A stretch of DNA of 64,000 bases from CAIKZZ01 sp035604595 (GCA_035604595.1 DATNIE010000021.1:38766-102765); one strand, 5' to 3'; positions 17,177-26,325 are shown, counted from the first letter of the stretch. Numbers and translations: made by a program. Notes: generated by a model not told the origin, from the sequence alone.

Positions 17177-18334
17177 ATGGAACGTGATCAGGCAATCAGG
17201 CTGATGCAGGACCTTCTGCAGCGCATGGTCGACCGCAAAGGGTCCGATCTGTTCATCACCGCCGGCTTTCCGCCGGCGATCAAGATCGACGGTGAGATCA
17301 AGCCGCAGACCGAGAAGCCGCTGACGCCCGAGCAGGCCGCGACCCTGACCCGGGCGATCATGAACGACCGGCAGACCCGCGACTTCGATGCCACCAAGGA
17401 GTGCCAGTTCGCGATCGCGCCCCCTGGCATCGGTCGCTTCCGCGCCAGCGCCTTCGTCCAGCAGGGCCTGACCGGCTGCGTGCTGCGGATGATCAACGCC
17501 AAAATCCCGACGCTCGATGAGCTCGAATTGCCGCCGATACTGAAGGACGTCGCGCTCACCAAGCGCGGCCTCGTGATCTTCGTCGGCGCCACCGGCTCGG
17601 GCAAGTCCACCTCGCTTGCCGCGATGGTCGATTACCGCAACGAGCGGACCCACGGGCATATCGTCACGATCGAGGATCCGATCGAATATGTGCACGTGCA
17701 CAAGAGCTGCGTGCTCACGCAGCGCGAAGTCGGCGTCGATACGGAAAGCTGGCAGGCGGCGCTGAAGAACACCTTGCGCCAGGCGCCCGACGTCATCCTG
17801 ATCGGCGAAATCCGTGACCGCGACACGATGGAGTATGGCATCCAGTTTGCCGAGACCGGCCATCTGGTGCTCGCGACGCTCCACGCGAACAGCGCCAACC
17901 AGGCCCTCGACCGCGTCATCAATTTCTTCCCGGAGGAGAAGCGCGAGCAGCTGCTGATGGACCTGTCGCTCAACATTCGCGCGCTCATCTCGCAACGCCT
18001 GCTGCCACGCGAATCGGGCACCGGGCGCATCGCGGCAATGGAGATCATGCTGCACTCGCCGCTGATTGCCGACCTGATCTTCAAGGGCAACGTGGTCGAG
18101 ATCAAGGAAGTGATGGCGCGCTCGAACCGCCTTGGCATGAAGACCTTCGATCAGGCATTGTTTGATCTGTACGAGGCGCATCAGGTGAGCTACGAGGACG
18201 CGCTTAGGAACGCGGACTCGAAGAACGAGCTGCGGCTCAAGATCAAGCTCGACAGCCGGCGCGAAGACAAGCTGAGCCACGAACTGACCAATAGTCTGAG
18301 GATCGTCGATGAATCTGAAGGCCAGAGTTTCTGA
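17177..18334 (+). CDS. pilU: PilU, PilT-dependent type IV pilus retraction ATPase
   Basis: At 385 residues it is close to Pseudomonas PilU (382). The N-terminal domain shows RKGSDLFITAGFPPAIKIDG. Walker A is VGATGSGKSTS near residues 136-145, with TIEDPIEYVH, VILIGEIRDRDTM and GHLVLATLHANSANQALDRVINFFP. The C-terminal tail beyond about 345 is the extension that separates PilU from PilT. PilU cannot retract pili alone but assists PilT under load in several species. Its end overlaps the next ATPase gene by 26 nt. Confidence 0.92.
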   Translation: MERDQAIRLMQDLLQRMVDRKGSDLFITAGFPPAIKIDGEIKPQTEKPLTPEQAATLTRAIMNDRQTRDFDATKECQFAIAPPGIGRFRASAFVQQGLTGCVLRMINAKIPTLDELELPPILKDVALTKRGLVIFVGATGSGKSTSLAAMVDYRNERTHGHIVTIEDPIEYVHVHKSCVLTQREVGVDTESWQAALKNTLRQAPDVILIGEIRDRDTMEYGIQFAETGHLVLATLHANSANQALDRVINFFPEEKREQLLMDLSLNIRALISQRLLPRESGTGRIAAMEIMLHSPLIADLIFKGNVVEIKEVMARSNRLGMKTFDQALFDLYEAHQVSYEDALRNADSKNELRLKIKLDSRREDKLSHELTNSLRIVDESEGQSF

Positions 18335-19442
18335 ACCCGTGAAAGCGGAACCGGTGGAAATCGCCCCGGAGATCGGCACGGCGCGCCTCAATACGAAGCC
18401 GCTGTTCAAGCTCATGGTCGACAAGAAGGCCTCGGACCTGTTTTTCACGTCCTACGCGCCCGTCAAGATCAAGATCGAGGGCCAGATCTCTCCGGTGAAC
18501 AAGCAGATCCTGTCCCCGGACATGGTCAAGCAGGCCGCCTATGGCCTGATGAACGCCGAGCAGACCGAATACTTCGAGAAGGAACTCGAGATCGACTTCG
18601 CGATCTCCGAGCCCGGGCTCGGCCGCTTCCGTGTCAACGTGTTCCACCAGCGTGGCTATCCGGCGATCGTGCTCCGGCACATCACGGCCGACATGCCGCG
18701 CCTTGAGCAGCTCGGGATGCCGGACATTCTGCGCGAGCTCGTGATGCTGAAGCGCGGCCTGATCCTGATGGTCGGAGCGGCCGGCGCCGGCAAGTCGACC
18801 ACGCTCGCGGCAATGATCAATTACCGCAACGAGAACTCCTCCGACCACATCCTCACGATCGAGGATCCTATCGAGTTTCTGCACGCCAACAAGAAATCGA
18901 TCGTCAATCAGCGCGAGGTGGGCCTCGACACCAAGTCCTACCACCGGGCCCTCAGAGGCGCGATGCGCGCGGCACCCGACGTGATCCTGATCGGCGAGAT
19001 CCGCGACCGCGAGTCGATGGAGGCAGCGGTGGCGCTCGCCGGCACCGGGCACCTGTGCATCGCGACGCTGCACGCGAACAACTCGTCCGAGACGCTCGAC
19101 CGCATCATCAACATGTTCCCGCGCGACCAGCACGAGCAGATCTACCTCGACCTGTCGCAGTACCTGCGCGCGATCCTTTCGCAGCGCCTCGTGCACGGCA
19201 AGGACAACCGCCGCGTGGCGGCCGTCGAGGTGCTGCTGAACACGCCGCACATCCACGAGCTGATCAAGAAGGGCGATGTGGTCGCAGTCAAGGAGGCGCT
19301 CAGGACCTCGACCGAGCGCGGCATGCAGGACTTCGATACGGCGCTGTACGCGCTGGTCAAGCAGGGGCGCATCACGCTCGAGGACGCGCTGGTGAACGCC
19401 GACTCGCGCGCCAACCTCGAGACCCGGATCAACTTCGGCTAA
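18309..19442 (+). CDS. Third PilT/PilU-family ATPase, PilU-like paralogue
   Basis: The protein has 377 residues. It begins inside the end of pilU, with TGAGGAT 6 nt before its ATG, so translation is coupled. After an extra N-terminal 25 residues it shows DKKASDLFFTSYAPVKIKIEG. Walker A is VGAAGAGKSTT, where the usual T/S-G/S positions are Ala, but the Lys and Ser/Thr are kept. TIEDPIEFLH, VILIGEIRDRESM and GHLCIATLHANNSSETLDRIINMFP are intact, so it should be an active ATPase. It resembles PilU more than PilT. Its job, perhaps a third motor subunit or a specialist under certain loads, is inference. Confidence 0.88.
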   Translation: MNLKARVSEPVKAEPVEIAPEIGTARLNTKPLFKLMVDKKASDLFFTSYAPVKIKIEGQISPVNKQILSPDMVKQAAYGLMNAEQTEYFEKELEIDFAISEPGLGRFRVNVFHQRGYPAIVLRHITADMPRLEQLGMPDILRELVMLKRGLILMVGAAGAGKSTTLAAMINYRNENSSDHILTIEDPIEFLHANKKSIVNQREVGLDTKSYHRALRGAMRAAPDVILIGEIRDRESMEAAVALAGTGHLCIATLHANNSSETLDRIINMFPRDQHEQIYLDLSQYLRAILSQRLVHGKDNRRVAAVEVLLNTPHIHELIKKGDVVAVKEALRTSTERGMQDFDTALYALVKQGRITLEDALVNADSRANLETRINFG

Positions 19443-19463
19443 ACAGGCGGCCCGCGGACGCTG

Positions 19464-20126
19464 CTACGGCAGACGGCCGCGCAGCGCGACGAGCTCTCGC
19501 CTAAGGTCCTCCACCACCGACTCGAGCTGCGCCACGCGGGCCGCGAGACCCACGCTTGCCGCGGCTGTGCCGCGGTCGGCGGGTGCGTGGGCATCGGCTG
19601 CAGCGCCCGGGTCCGGGGTGCCCGTGAACAGCTGTGCAACGCGCGCCTCGCGGGCACCCGGCTGACGCGGCAGACGCGCGACGAACGGGCCGTCGGCGCG
19701 AGTCGCGAGCAGTTCAAGCGTCGACTCGACCTCGCCGAGATCGTTGAATGGTGCGAGCCGCTGGGCGCGCGTGCGCAGTTCACCTGGCGTCTGCGGTCCC
19801 CGCAGCAGCAGCTCGCAGACGATGGCCAGCTCTTTCGCAGAGAACTGCAGCGGGTTGTGGTCGCCATTGCACAGGCGGTGCCGGTACTTGACCACGCGGC
19901 TGCCGAACCCGCTGCGGTCCATCACCAGGTGACGCTTGGAGAGCGCGTCGAGCGTCTCCTGCACGATGCGCTCGTCGAGCTCCAGCACCGGATCGCGGTT
20001 CGTCTTCTGGTTGCAGGCGTTGGTCAGCGCATTCAGCGACAGCGGGTACTGGTCCGGAGTCGTGATCTCCTTCTCGATGAGGCACCCGAGCACGCGGCCC
20101 TCGAGGGGACTGAGTTGTATCTGCAT
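19464..20126 (-). CDS. YceH/DUF480 family protein
   Basis: The protein has 220 residues. It starts MQIQLSPLEGRVLGCLIEKE and contains TPDQYPLSLNALTNACNQKT and LLLRGPQTPGELRTR, the double winged-helix pattern of YceH/DUF480. The C-terminus (about 175-220) is a coiled-coil-like stretch, ARVAQLESVVEDLRRELVAL. The family fold suggests nucleic-acid binding, but the role is unknown. The frame runs upstream into pyrK sequence; ATG 20126 is the family start. Confidence 0.88.
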   Translation of the reverse strand: MQIQLSPLEGRVLGCLIEKEITTPDQYPLSLNALTNACNQKTNRDPVLELDERIVQETLDALSKRHLVMDRSGFGSRVVKYRHRLCNGDHNPLQFSAKELAIVCELLLRGPQTPGELRTRAQRLAPFNDLGEVESTLELLATRADGPFVARLPRQPGAREARVAQLFTGTPDPGAAADAHAPADRGTAAASVGLAARVAQLESVVEDLRRELVALRGRLP

Positions 20127-20146
20127 GGACGCTGCCTGCCTTGCCC

Positions 20147-21046
20147 TCACGCGGCCGGCGGGAACACGGTGTAGGCGTCGAACACCGGCCCGTCGACGCA
20201 GACCCGCTTCATCGCGGGGCCGTCGGCAGTCTCGACCCTGACCGCGCAGCCTGCGCAGCCACCCACCGCGCAGGCCATGAACTCCTCGAGCGCTACCTGG
20301 CACGGCACTGCGAAGCGCTGCGCGAGGCGCGCCGCGGCGATGAGCATCGGCGTCGGTCCGCAGGCGTACATCTCGACCTGCGCGAGCCTGTCCGACGCAA
20401 GGGTCCCCAGCCAGGCCGCCGCGAGCTCGGTGACCAATCCCGGATAGCAACCCGCGAAGCCGGCCAGAGTCGCGAGTCGGCTCGGCACGCCCCACTCCTC
20501 GAGCAGCGGGAGTGAGGCGATCGTGCCAGCCGGGATGCCCGGTACCAGCAGGGTCGACGGCCGCGGGCGGAACGGGAACGGGACCTCGGAGCCGAGCAGG
20601 ACGAGCGGCCGAAAACCTGTGGCGCCAGCCGCGGCAAGCCGCTCCGCCAGGAACACGATCGGCGGCATGCCGACGCCGCCGCCGACCAGCAGTGCGCGCG
20701 GACGCTCCGGATGCGGGACGAAACCCCGGCCGATCGGTCCGAGACAGGAGAGCCGCATGCCCGGACGCGCCCCGGACAGTGCGCGCAGTCCGGGCCCGAC
20801 GATCTTGTAGAGGATCTCGATGGTCCCGCTGCTGGCGTCGGCGCGCTGGATCGACAGCGGCCGGCGCATCGGCAGGTCCGGGTCGCAGGTCAGGTGCACG
20901 AAGCTGCCCGGTTCGGCCCGCAGCGCGATCGTCGGCGCGCGAAGGTGCAGCACGAACTGCTCGCCTGGCCAGGCCTGCTGTCCGAGCACCTCCGCATCCT
21001 CAACGACGATCTTGCCGCGGTGCGAGTGATCGCGGGCCGTCGTCAT
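20147..21046 (-). CDS. PyrK-like electron transfer protein (dihydroorotate dehydrogenase B subunit type)
   Basis: The protein has 299 residues. It has a ferredoxin-reductase-like FAD domain (RRPLSIQRAD, then a LLVGGGVGMPPIVFLAERL nucleotide motif near residue 118) and a C-terminal [2Fe-2S] site with Cys in FMACAVGGCAGCAV and RVCVDGPVF. This is the architecture of PyrK, which carries electrons from PyrD type 1B to NAD. It overlaps pyrB by 4 nt, supporting a pyrimidine role. No PyrD is in the window, so the partner is unknown. In Pseudomonas this location has pyrR and an inactive pyrC instead. Confidence 0.82.
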   Translation of the reverse strand: MTTARDHSHRGKIVVEDAEVLGQQAWPGEQFVLHLRAPTIALRAEPGSFVHLTCDPDLPMRRPLSIQRADASSGTIEILYKIVGPGLRALSGARPGMRLSCLGPIGRGFVPHPERPRALLVGGGVGMPPIVFLAERLAAAGATGFRPLVLLGSEVPFPFRPRPSTLLVPGIPAGTIASLPLLEEWGVPSRLATLAGFAGCYPGLVTELAAAWLGTLASDRLAQVEMYACGPTPMLIAAARLAQRFAVPCQVALEEFMACAVGGCAGCAVRVETADGPAMKRVCVDGPVFDAYTVFPPAA

Positions 21047-22017
21047 CGGGAACCCCGCCGGAGATTGCGGTTCGCGATCACCGTCTCGAGCACCGCCATG
21101 CGCACCGCGACGCCATTTGTGACCTGCTGGCGGATCACCGAGTGCGGGCCATCGGCGACCTCGCTCGCGATCTCAATCTCCCGGTTCATCGGCCCGGGGT
21201 GCATGACGATCGCTTCCGGACGCGCGAGCCGCAGGCGCGCCTTCGTCAGTCCCCAGCGTGCAAAATAGTCGTGCGGGTCGGGAATTGCTGCCTCGGCCAT
21301 CCGTTCGCTCTGAATCCGCAACATCATCACGACGTCAGCGTGCGCGATGCCGGCCTCGAGCGAGTCGAAGCGCACCGCACCCGGCATCTCGCCGGGGTCC
21401 GGCATCAGAGCGTCGGGGGCGACGATCCGCAGCTCGCCCACCTCAAGTGCGGTGAACACCTGGTAGGCGGAGCGGGCCACGCGCGAGTGGCGCACATCAC
21501 CGGCCACCGCGACCACGAGGTCACGAAATCCGCCCTTGAACTGCAAGATCGTCAGCGCATCGAGCAGTCCCTGGGTCGGATGCGACAGATGTGCCTCGCC
21601 TGCCGAGAGCACGCTGACGTGATCCTGCACGTGCTCGGCGACGAACTGGCCGACGCCCGGCGCGGCGTCGCGGATCACGAACACGTCGACCGCCATCGCC
21701 TGCAGCGTATAAACCGTGTCCAGCACCGTCTCGCCCTTGACTCGTGAGGACAGCATGATTTCGAGGTTCAGCACGTCGGCGCCCAGCCGGCGCGCCGCGA
21801 GCTCGAAGGAGGAGCGGGTGCGTGTGCTCGGTTCCGTGAAGATGTTGCCGACGGTGATCCCGTCCAGCGCATGACTGCGGGCCGGCAGCTCGCCCGGCCG
21901 GCGCAGGAAACGCTGGGCCCGGTCGAGCAGCTCGCGTACCTGATCGCTCGAGAGCCCCTCGAGGGTGATCAGGTGGTGCAGGCGCCCGTGGCTGTCAAAC
22001 TGGCTGAATGGCAGCAT
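21043..22017 (-). CDS. pyrB: Aspartate carbamoyltransferase catalytic subunit
   Basis: At 324 residues it is typical of the catalytic chain. It joins carbamoyl phosphate and aspartate in the first committed step of pyrimidine synthesis. The phosphate-binding loop FTEPSTRTRSSFE near residues 52-64, the HPTQGLLDALTI segment, and VMHPGPMNREIEI near the end are all intact. ATG 22017 is chosen over the more upstream start because of the family length. The gene overlaps pyrK by 4 nt and follows ruvX by 5 nt. Confidence 0.95.
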   Translation of the reverse strand: MLPFSQFDSHGRLHHLITLEGLSSDQVRELLDRAQRFLRRPGELPARSHALDGITVGNIFTEPSTRTRSSFELAARRLGADVLNLEIMLSSRVKGETVLDTVYTLQAMAVDVFVIRDAAPGVGQFVAEHVQDHVSVLSAGEAHLSHPTQGLLDALTILQFKGGFRDLVVAVAGDVRHSRVARSAYQVFTALEVGELRIVAPDALMPDPGEMPGAVRFDSLEAGIAHADVVMMLRIQSERMAEAAIPDPHDYFARWGLTKARLRLARPEAIVMHPGPMNREIEIASEVADGPHSVIRQQVTNGVAVRMAVLETVIANRNLRRGSR

Positions 22018-22022
22018 GCAGA

Positions 22023-22511
22023 TCACTCGTCGCGCGGCGCACGGCCCTGGCCGCGCAGCCATTGTTTCAGCACCACGCAGGCGGCTGCCGAGTCGACGTC
22101 GCCCGGCTGGACCCGTCGGGTGCGCGCGCCACTCGCGCGCTGGCGCCGCAGGATGTCCTCGGCCTCGCGCGAGGAGAGCCGCTCGTCGACCGTGGCCACC
22201 TCGAGCGAATAGCGGTCGTGGAGCTCGGCGGCGAAGCCCAGCGCCGCATCGGTCAGGCGCCCGGGCGTACCGTCCATATTATAGGGGACCCCGACGACCA
22301 GAACGCGTGGTTGCCACTCGCGCACGTATCGGTCGAGTCCGTGCCAGTCCGGCCGGCCGCCGCGGGCCGACACGACGCCGAGCGGGCGCGCACCTCGCGT
22401 CAGCGTATCGCCGGCGGCGACGCCGATGCGGCGCTCGCCGAAGTCGAAGCCCAGTGCGAGCAGTGGTAACGGCTGGCCGGGGGCGTCTGCACCGGCCTCG
22501 CCATCAAGCAT
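22023..22511 (-). CDS. ruvX: Holliday junction resolvase-like/pre-16S rRNA nuclease (RuvX/YqgF)
   Basis: The protein has 162 residues with the RNase-H-like fold: LALGFDFGERRIGVA (first catalytic Asp), RVLVVGVPYNMDG, VATVDERLSSREAE and PGDVDSAAACVVLKQWL (last catalytic Asp). The E. coli homologue trims the 5' end of pre-16S rRNA. The start overlaps yqgE by 8 nt; this pairing is conserved in Gammaproteobacteria. ATG 22511 is chosen over the longer frame. Confidence 0.93.
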   Translation of the reverse strand: MLDGEAGADAPGQPLPLLALGFDFGERRIGVAAGDTLTRGARPLGVVSARGGRPDWHGLDRYVREWQPRVLVVGVPYNMDGTPGRLTDAALGFAAELHDRYSLEVATVDERLSSREAEDILRRQRASGARTRRVQPGDVDSAAACVVLKQWLRGQGRAPRDE

Positions 22512-23076
22512 GACCGGCCTGATGCGAGAGCCGCTCGAAGTCGATGCCCAGCAGCCGGGCGGCCGCATGCCAGCGTTGCTCGAACGGCGTGTCGAAGATG
22601 ATTGCGTCGTCGACCGGTGCGTTGAGCCAGGCATTGGAGCGGATTTCTTCTTCGAGCTGGCCGGCGTCCCAGCCGGCATAGCCGAGCGCGACGACCGCCT
22701 GCGCCGGCCCCTCGCCGCGGGCCATCGAGCCTAGGATGTCGCGCGAGGTCGTCACGTGCAGCGTCGCGGAGACCCTCAGCGTCGAATCCCACGGCTCGCG
22801 TTCGGCGGGCACGGGCGGATGCAGCACGAAACCGCGGTCCTGCTGCACGGGCCCGCCGCGCAGCACGGGTTGTTCCCGCAGCCGCACGTCCGACGAGCTG
22901 AGCGCGAGCTGCGCGAACACCTCGCCGAGCGCCATGCTGAGCGGCCGGTTCAGAATGATTCCGAGCGCGCCCTTCGCGGTGTGCTCGCAGATCAGCGTCA
23001 CCGTCTGGGCGAAGTTGGGGTCGGCGAGCCAAGGTGTCGCGACCAGCAGCTGGTTCGTCAGGTAGGCGCTGCGCAT
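22504..23076 (-). CDS. yqgE: YqgE/AlgH family protein (UPF0301)
   Basis: The protein has 190 residues. It starts MRSAYLTNQLLVATPWLADP and contains HTAKGALGIILNRPL, RGGPVQQDRGFVLH and LGYAGWDAGQLEEEIRSNAWL, which cover the whole UPF0301 family. Members are cytosolic proteins of unknown molecular function; the Pseudomonas name AlgH comes from an alginate link. It overlaps ruvX by 8 nt. Confidence 0.94.
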   Translation of the reverse strand: MRSAYLTNQLLVATPWLADPNFAQTVTLICEHTAKGALGIILNRPLSMALGEVFAQLALSSSDVRLREQPVLRGGPVQQDRGFVLHPPVPAEREPWDSTLRVSATLHVTTSRDILGSMARGEGPAQAVVALGYAGWDAGQLEEEIRSNAWLNAPVDDAIIFDTPFEQRWHAAARLLGIDFERLSHQAGHA

Positions 23077-23120
23077 GGGGCTAGTATTGATCGGGTCCGG
23101 GGCGCCCACAAGACGTCCCA

Positions 23121-24050
23121 TCAGCGGGTATCTGCCGGCATGCGGACGGTCGACTCCTTGAGCTCCCCGCCGAGGAACTGCCACTCATACGCGAGCCGCA
23201 ACGCATCATGGCGCGCCGCCAGCTCTCTGGGGAACGGCTCGAACGGCGCCGCAAGCTTCAGGATCGCGAGGGCCGCCTGATCGAGCTCGGCATGGCCGCT
23301 GGAGCGCTGGACGACAGCCCCGCCCAGACGCCCGTCGGCGAGGATCTGCACCTCGAGCACGGGACTGCCGCTGAGACCGGCCCGCCGCGCGGCGTCGAGC
23401 GGGTAGTTCGCCGTGCCGATACGCTCAATCTTGCGCCGCCATGCATCGAGGTACACCGCGACGCTCGACTCCCGGGTGTTAGCCGCGACCATCAGTTCCC
23501 GTTCGGCGTGACCCTTGAGCCTGAGCACCTCGCCGCTGTCGACGCCGGCCGTCTCCGGGGACAGCGGCTCCATCGCGAGCGGCGTGCCGGCAGGCGCCGA
23601 CGGGCCGCGCTGCGAGAAGAAGTGCCGGTCGCCTGACTCCGCGCGGCTTGCGAGCAAGTCCGCCTCGCCACCGCTGTCCGCGCTCGAGACCTGCGTGCCG
23701 GTCGCGTTCTCGGCGCCGCTGCTCGCCGGATCGATGGCCGGCGTATGGGGCGATTCCGCGCGCCGTGCCTGCGGGTCGGTCCCGGCGCCGCGCTGGTTGA
23801 CCTGCGCGAGATAGTCCGCCGCGGTGTTGATGCGCAGCTCGGCGACCGGGTCGTGGACCAGGAGTACCTCGAGCGTCGGAGTCCCGCCCGAGCCGGTTGC
23901 CCGCGGCGGCGTGAACGTCACACCCAGTATCAGCAGTGCGTGCAACGCCCCGACCAGGAACAGCGTCGTCATCAGCCGGTCGCGGGCCGGCGGAACTGCC
24001 TCGCGCTGCCGCGCAAGCTCATCGAGGAGCATCGTGTCTGACACGCCCAA
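23121..24050 (-). CDS. TonB-like energy transducer protein
   Basis: The protein has 309 residues. One membrane segment (about 27-46, TTLFLVGALHALLILGVTF) anchors it in the inner membrane. A linker with little Pro/Lys but many Ser/Glu/Ala follows to about 185. The C-terminal TonB domain shows YLDAWRRKIERIGTANYP near 204-221 and SGSPVLEVQILADGRL near 231-246. It sits where Pseudomonas has tonB3, between yqgE and gshB, and that protein is needed for twitching in P. aeruginosa. It could also energise BtuB, but no ExbB/D is in the window. Confidence 0.85.
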   Translation of the reverse strand: MGVSDTMLLDELARQREAVPPARDRLMTTLFLVGALHALLILGVTFTPPRATGSGGTPTLEVLLVHDPVAELRINTAADYLAQVNQRGAGTDPQARRAESPHTPAIDPASSGAENATGTQVSSADSGGEADLLASRAESGDRHFFSQRGPSAPAGTPLAMEPLSPETAGVDSGEVLRLKGHAERELMVAANTRESSVAVYLDAWRRKIERIGTANYPLDAARRAGLSGSPVLEVQILADGRLGGAVVQRSSGHAELDQAALAILKLAAPFEPFPRELAARHDALRLAYEWQFLGGELKESTVRMPADTR

Positions 24051-24238
24051 AAGTATACGCCGCAGGCCGCCGCCGCTGACGGGCAGCGGGATCTGCGCGG
24101 CAGCGGGTCACAGTCCCGCGCGCCAGTGGTAAAGGCGGCAGCGGGGCCGCAGGTTCAGCGCCGTCATACTCCTCTCGCATCCGCACGCGCAGCCACCGCT
24201 GAGCCAAACCGCGCCGACGATCCGCAAGGCCTCGGGCG

Positions 24239-25219
24239 TCACGACACCGGGCGCAGCCGGCGGCCGGCGAGCCGGCGCGCGATCGCCTCCATCAGCATGC
24301 CAGCGATGTCGGTGTGGCACTCCTTGTCGAGTTCGCGGATACCGGTTGGGCTCGTCACATTGATTTCGGTGACGAAGCCGCCGATGACATCGAGGCCGAC
24401 AAACAGCATGCCGGCGTCCCTGAGGGCCGGGCCGATGGTGCCGGCGAGCCAGCGGTCCCGGTCGTCGAGTGGACGGCCGACACCGCGCGCCCCCGCCGCG
24501 AGGTTGCCGCGATTGTCGGCGGCCGCGGGAATGCGCGCGAGCGCATACGGTACCGGCTCTCCGTCGACCAGAATTACGCGCGCATCGCCGGTCGTGACGA
24601 TCTCAGGCAGATAGCGCTGCGCGATGGCGTAGCGGCTGCCGTACTCGGTCAGAGTCTCGAACACGACGGTCGCATTCTTGTCGCCGCGATCGATCACAAA
24701 GATTGATCGGCCGCCCATGCCGAACAGCGGCTTGCAGACGATCCGCTGGTGCTCGTCGAGGAACGCCCGCATGTCGTCCATGTCGCGGGTGATCAGCGTC
24801 GGCGCGCAGCACTCCGGGAACCAGGCCGTGTACACCTTCTCGTTCATGTCGCGAAGGCCCTGTGGCCGGTTGACGACGAGGCAGCCTTCGACCTCGGCAC
24901 GCTCGAGGATGTAAGTCGAGTAGATGTACTCAGTGTCGAACGGCGGATCCTTGCGCATCAGGATCACGTCGAGGTCCCCGAGCGGCTCCACGCGGGGCTC
25001 ACCGAGCGAGTACCAGCTGTTGAGATCGTTGCTGACGGTCAGCGGCCGGAGCCGGCCGAAAGCCCGGCCGTCCCTCAGCCAGATATGCCGCTGCTCGGCG
25101 TAATTGAGTTCCCAGCCCCGTGCCGCGGCGGCGAGCAGCATCGCGAGGGACGAGTCCTTGGCGGGCCGGATGGCGGCGATCGGGTCCATCACGATGCCAA
25201 GGCGTACGGGAGCGGGCAT
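24239..25219 (-). CDS. gshB: Glutathione synthetase
   Basis: At 326 residues it fits GshB (about 316). It joins gamma-glutamylcysteine and glycine using ATP. The N-terminus APVRLGIVMDPIAAIRPAKD, the ATP-grasp CKPLFGMGGRSIFVI near residue 160-175, ATG-loop-type RYLPEIVTTGDARVILVDG and FVTEINVTSPTGIRELD at the metal site are all clear. ATG 25219 is chosen over an upstream frame extension. Divergent from pilG. Glutathione also serves the peroxidase near 55 kb and may gate the Kef-type antiporter. Confidence 0.95.
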   Translation of the reverse strand: MPAPVRLGIVMDPIAAIRPAKDSSLAMLLAAAARGWELNYAEQRHIWLRDGRAFGRLRPLTVSNDLNSWYSLGEPRVEPLGDLDVILMRKDPPFDTEYIYSTYILERAEVEGCLVVNRPQGLRDMNEKVYTAWFPECCAPTLITRDMDDMRAFLDEHQRIVCKPLFGMGGRSIFVIDRGDKNATVVFETLTEYGSRYAIAQRYLPEIVTTGDARVILVDGEPVPYALARIPAAADNRGNLAAGARGVGRPLDDRDRWLAGTIGPALRDAGMLFVGLDVIGGFVTEINVTSPTGIRELDKECHTDIAGMLMEAIARRLAGRRLRPVS

Positions 25220-25517
25220 GCGCAGATCTCCAGGCGCTCGCAAAGCCGGCTGCCGGGCAGTCGGTCGTCGTAACTGTGATGCGGATCACCCATGCCGGGG
25301 TGCCACGCCATAGTACACCTGCGAGCTGGAGCAACTTGGCGCGGGCCGGCGCGCTGACCGGCTGAGGTCTCCTCGATTTGTGAACTGCGTCGGAGCGCCG
25401 ACGTGGCTACATCAAGGCTGATATGTTAAAAACGGCTAGCAATTCGGGCCAGCCGGACGCGGGTCCCCCACGGGCCGCGAGTGGCGTGGCTGGCAGGCCC
25501 GATCCCAGGTGCAACTG

Positions 25518-25943
25518 ATGGAAAATGCAGCTCAGACCGCCCCGAAATCCCGGCTCTCCGGTCTCAAGGTCCTGGTCATCGACGACAGCAAGACGATTCG
25601 CCGCACGGCGGAGACTCTGTTGTCGAAGGAGGGCTGCGAGGTCTTCACCGCCGTCGACGGGTTCGACGCGCTGTCGAAGATCGCCGACCACCAGCCCGAC
25701 ATTGTGTTCGTCGACATCATGATGCCGCGCCTCGACGGCTATCAGACGTGTTCGCTGATCAAGCACAACAAAGTGTTCCGCTCGATCCCGGTGATCATGC
25801 TGTCCTCGAAAGACGGGCTGTTCGACCGAGCCCGCGGCCGGATCGTCGGATCGGAGCACTACCTGACCAAGCCCTTCACGCGCGACGAGCTGCTGTCGGC
25901 CATCGAGCAGCACGTCGCCGCGAGTGAAGCGGTGGCCTCCTGA
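25518..25943 (+). CDS. pilG: Twitching response regulator PilG
   Basis: The protein has 141 residues from ATG 25518 (an in-frame GTG at 25509 is possible; AGG lies 8 nt before the ATG). It is a stand-alone receiver domain: LKVLVIDDSKTIRRTAETLL, FVDIMMPRLDGYQTCSLIKH with the phospho-acceptor Asp, MLSSKDGLFDRARGRIVGS and YLTKPF. The match to Pseudomonas PilG is very high over the whole length. Phosphorylated by ChpA, PilG promotes pilus extension and cAMP signalling. First gene of the Pil-Chp operon. Confidence 0.96.
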   Translation: MENAAQTAPKSRLSGLKVLVIDDSKTIRRTAETLLSKEGCEVFTAVDGFDALSKIADHQPDIVFVDIMMPRLDGYQTCSLIKHNKVFRSIPVIMLSSKDGLFDRARGRIVGSEHYLTKPFTRDELLSAIEQHVAASEAVAS

Positions 25944-25959
25944 GGGCGGGATCGCTACC

Positions 25960-26325
25960 ATGGCACTCATCCTGATCGTCGATGACTCGCCGACGGAAGT
26001 GCACGTCATCCGTACGGCGCTCGAGAGACATGGCTACAAGACCGCGGCCGCGGCCGATGGCGCCGAGGGCATCCGGCTCGCCAAGACCATGAAACCCGAC
26101 CTGATCTTCATGGACGTCGTGATGCCGGGCGTCAACGGCTTCCAGGCCACGCGCACGCTGGCCAACGACCCGGAGACCAAGCGTATCCCGGTCATCATGG
26201 TCACCAGCAAGGCGCAGGAGACCGACCGGATCTGGGGCATGCGCCAGGGCGCGGTCGACTATCTGGTCAAGCCCGTGTCGGCGGAGCTGCTGGTGGAGAA
26301 AGCGCAAGCGGCGCTCGCGGGGTGA
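25960..26325 (+). CDS. pilH: Twitching response regulator PilH
   Basis: The protein has 121 residues and is a single receiver domain: LILIVDDSPTEVHVIRTALE, MDVVMPGVNGFQATRTLAND with phospho-acceptor Asp 51, and VDYLVKPVSAELL. In Pseudomonas PilH acts against PilG, probably as a phosphate sink, and favours pilus retraction. It begins 17 nt after pilG and ends in a GTGA overlap with pilI. Confidence 0.95.
   Translation: MALILIVDDSPTEVHVIRTALERHGYKTAAAADGAEGIRLAKTMKPDLIFMDVVMPGVNGFQATRTLANDPETKRIPVIMVTSKAQETDRIWGMRQGAVDYLVKPVSAELLVEKAQAALAG

Noticed and set aside
18309..18334. Overlap of pilU with the third ATPase gene as a possible frameshift of one gene
   Set aside because: Both proteins have complete domain sets and normal lengths, and the second has its own Shine-Dalgarno, so they are two overlapping genes.
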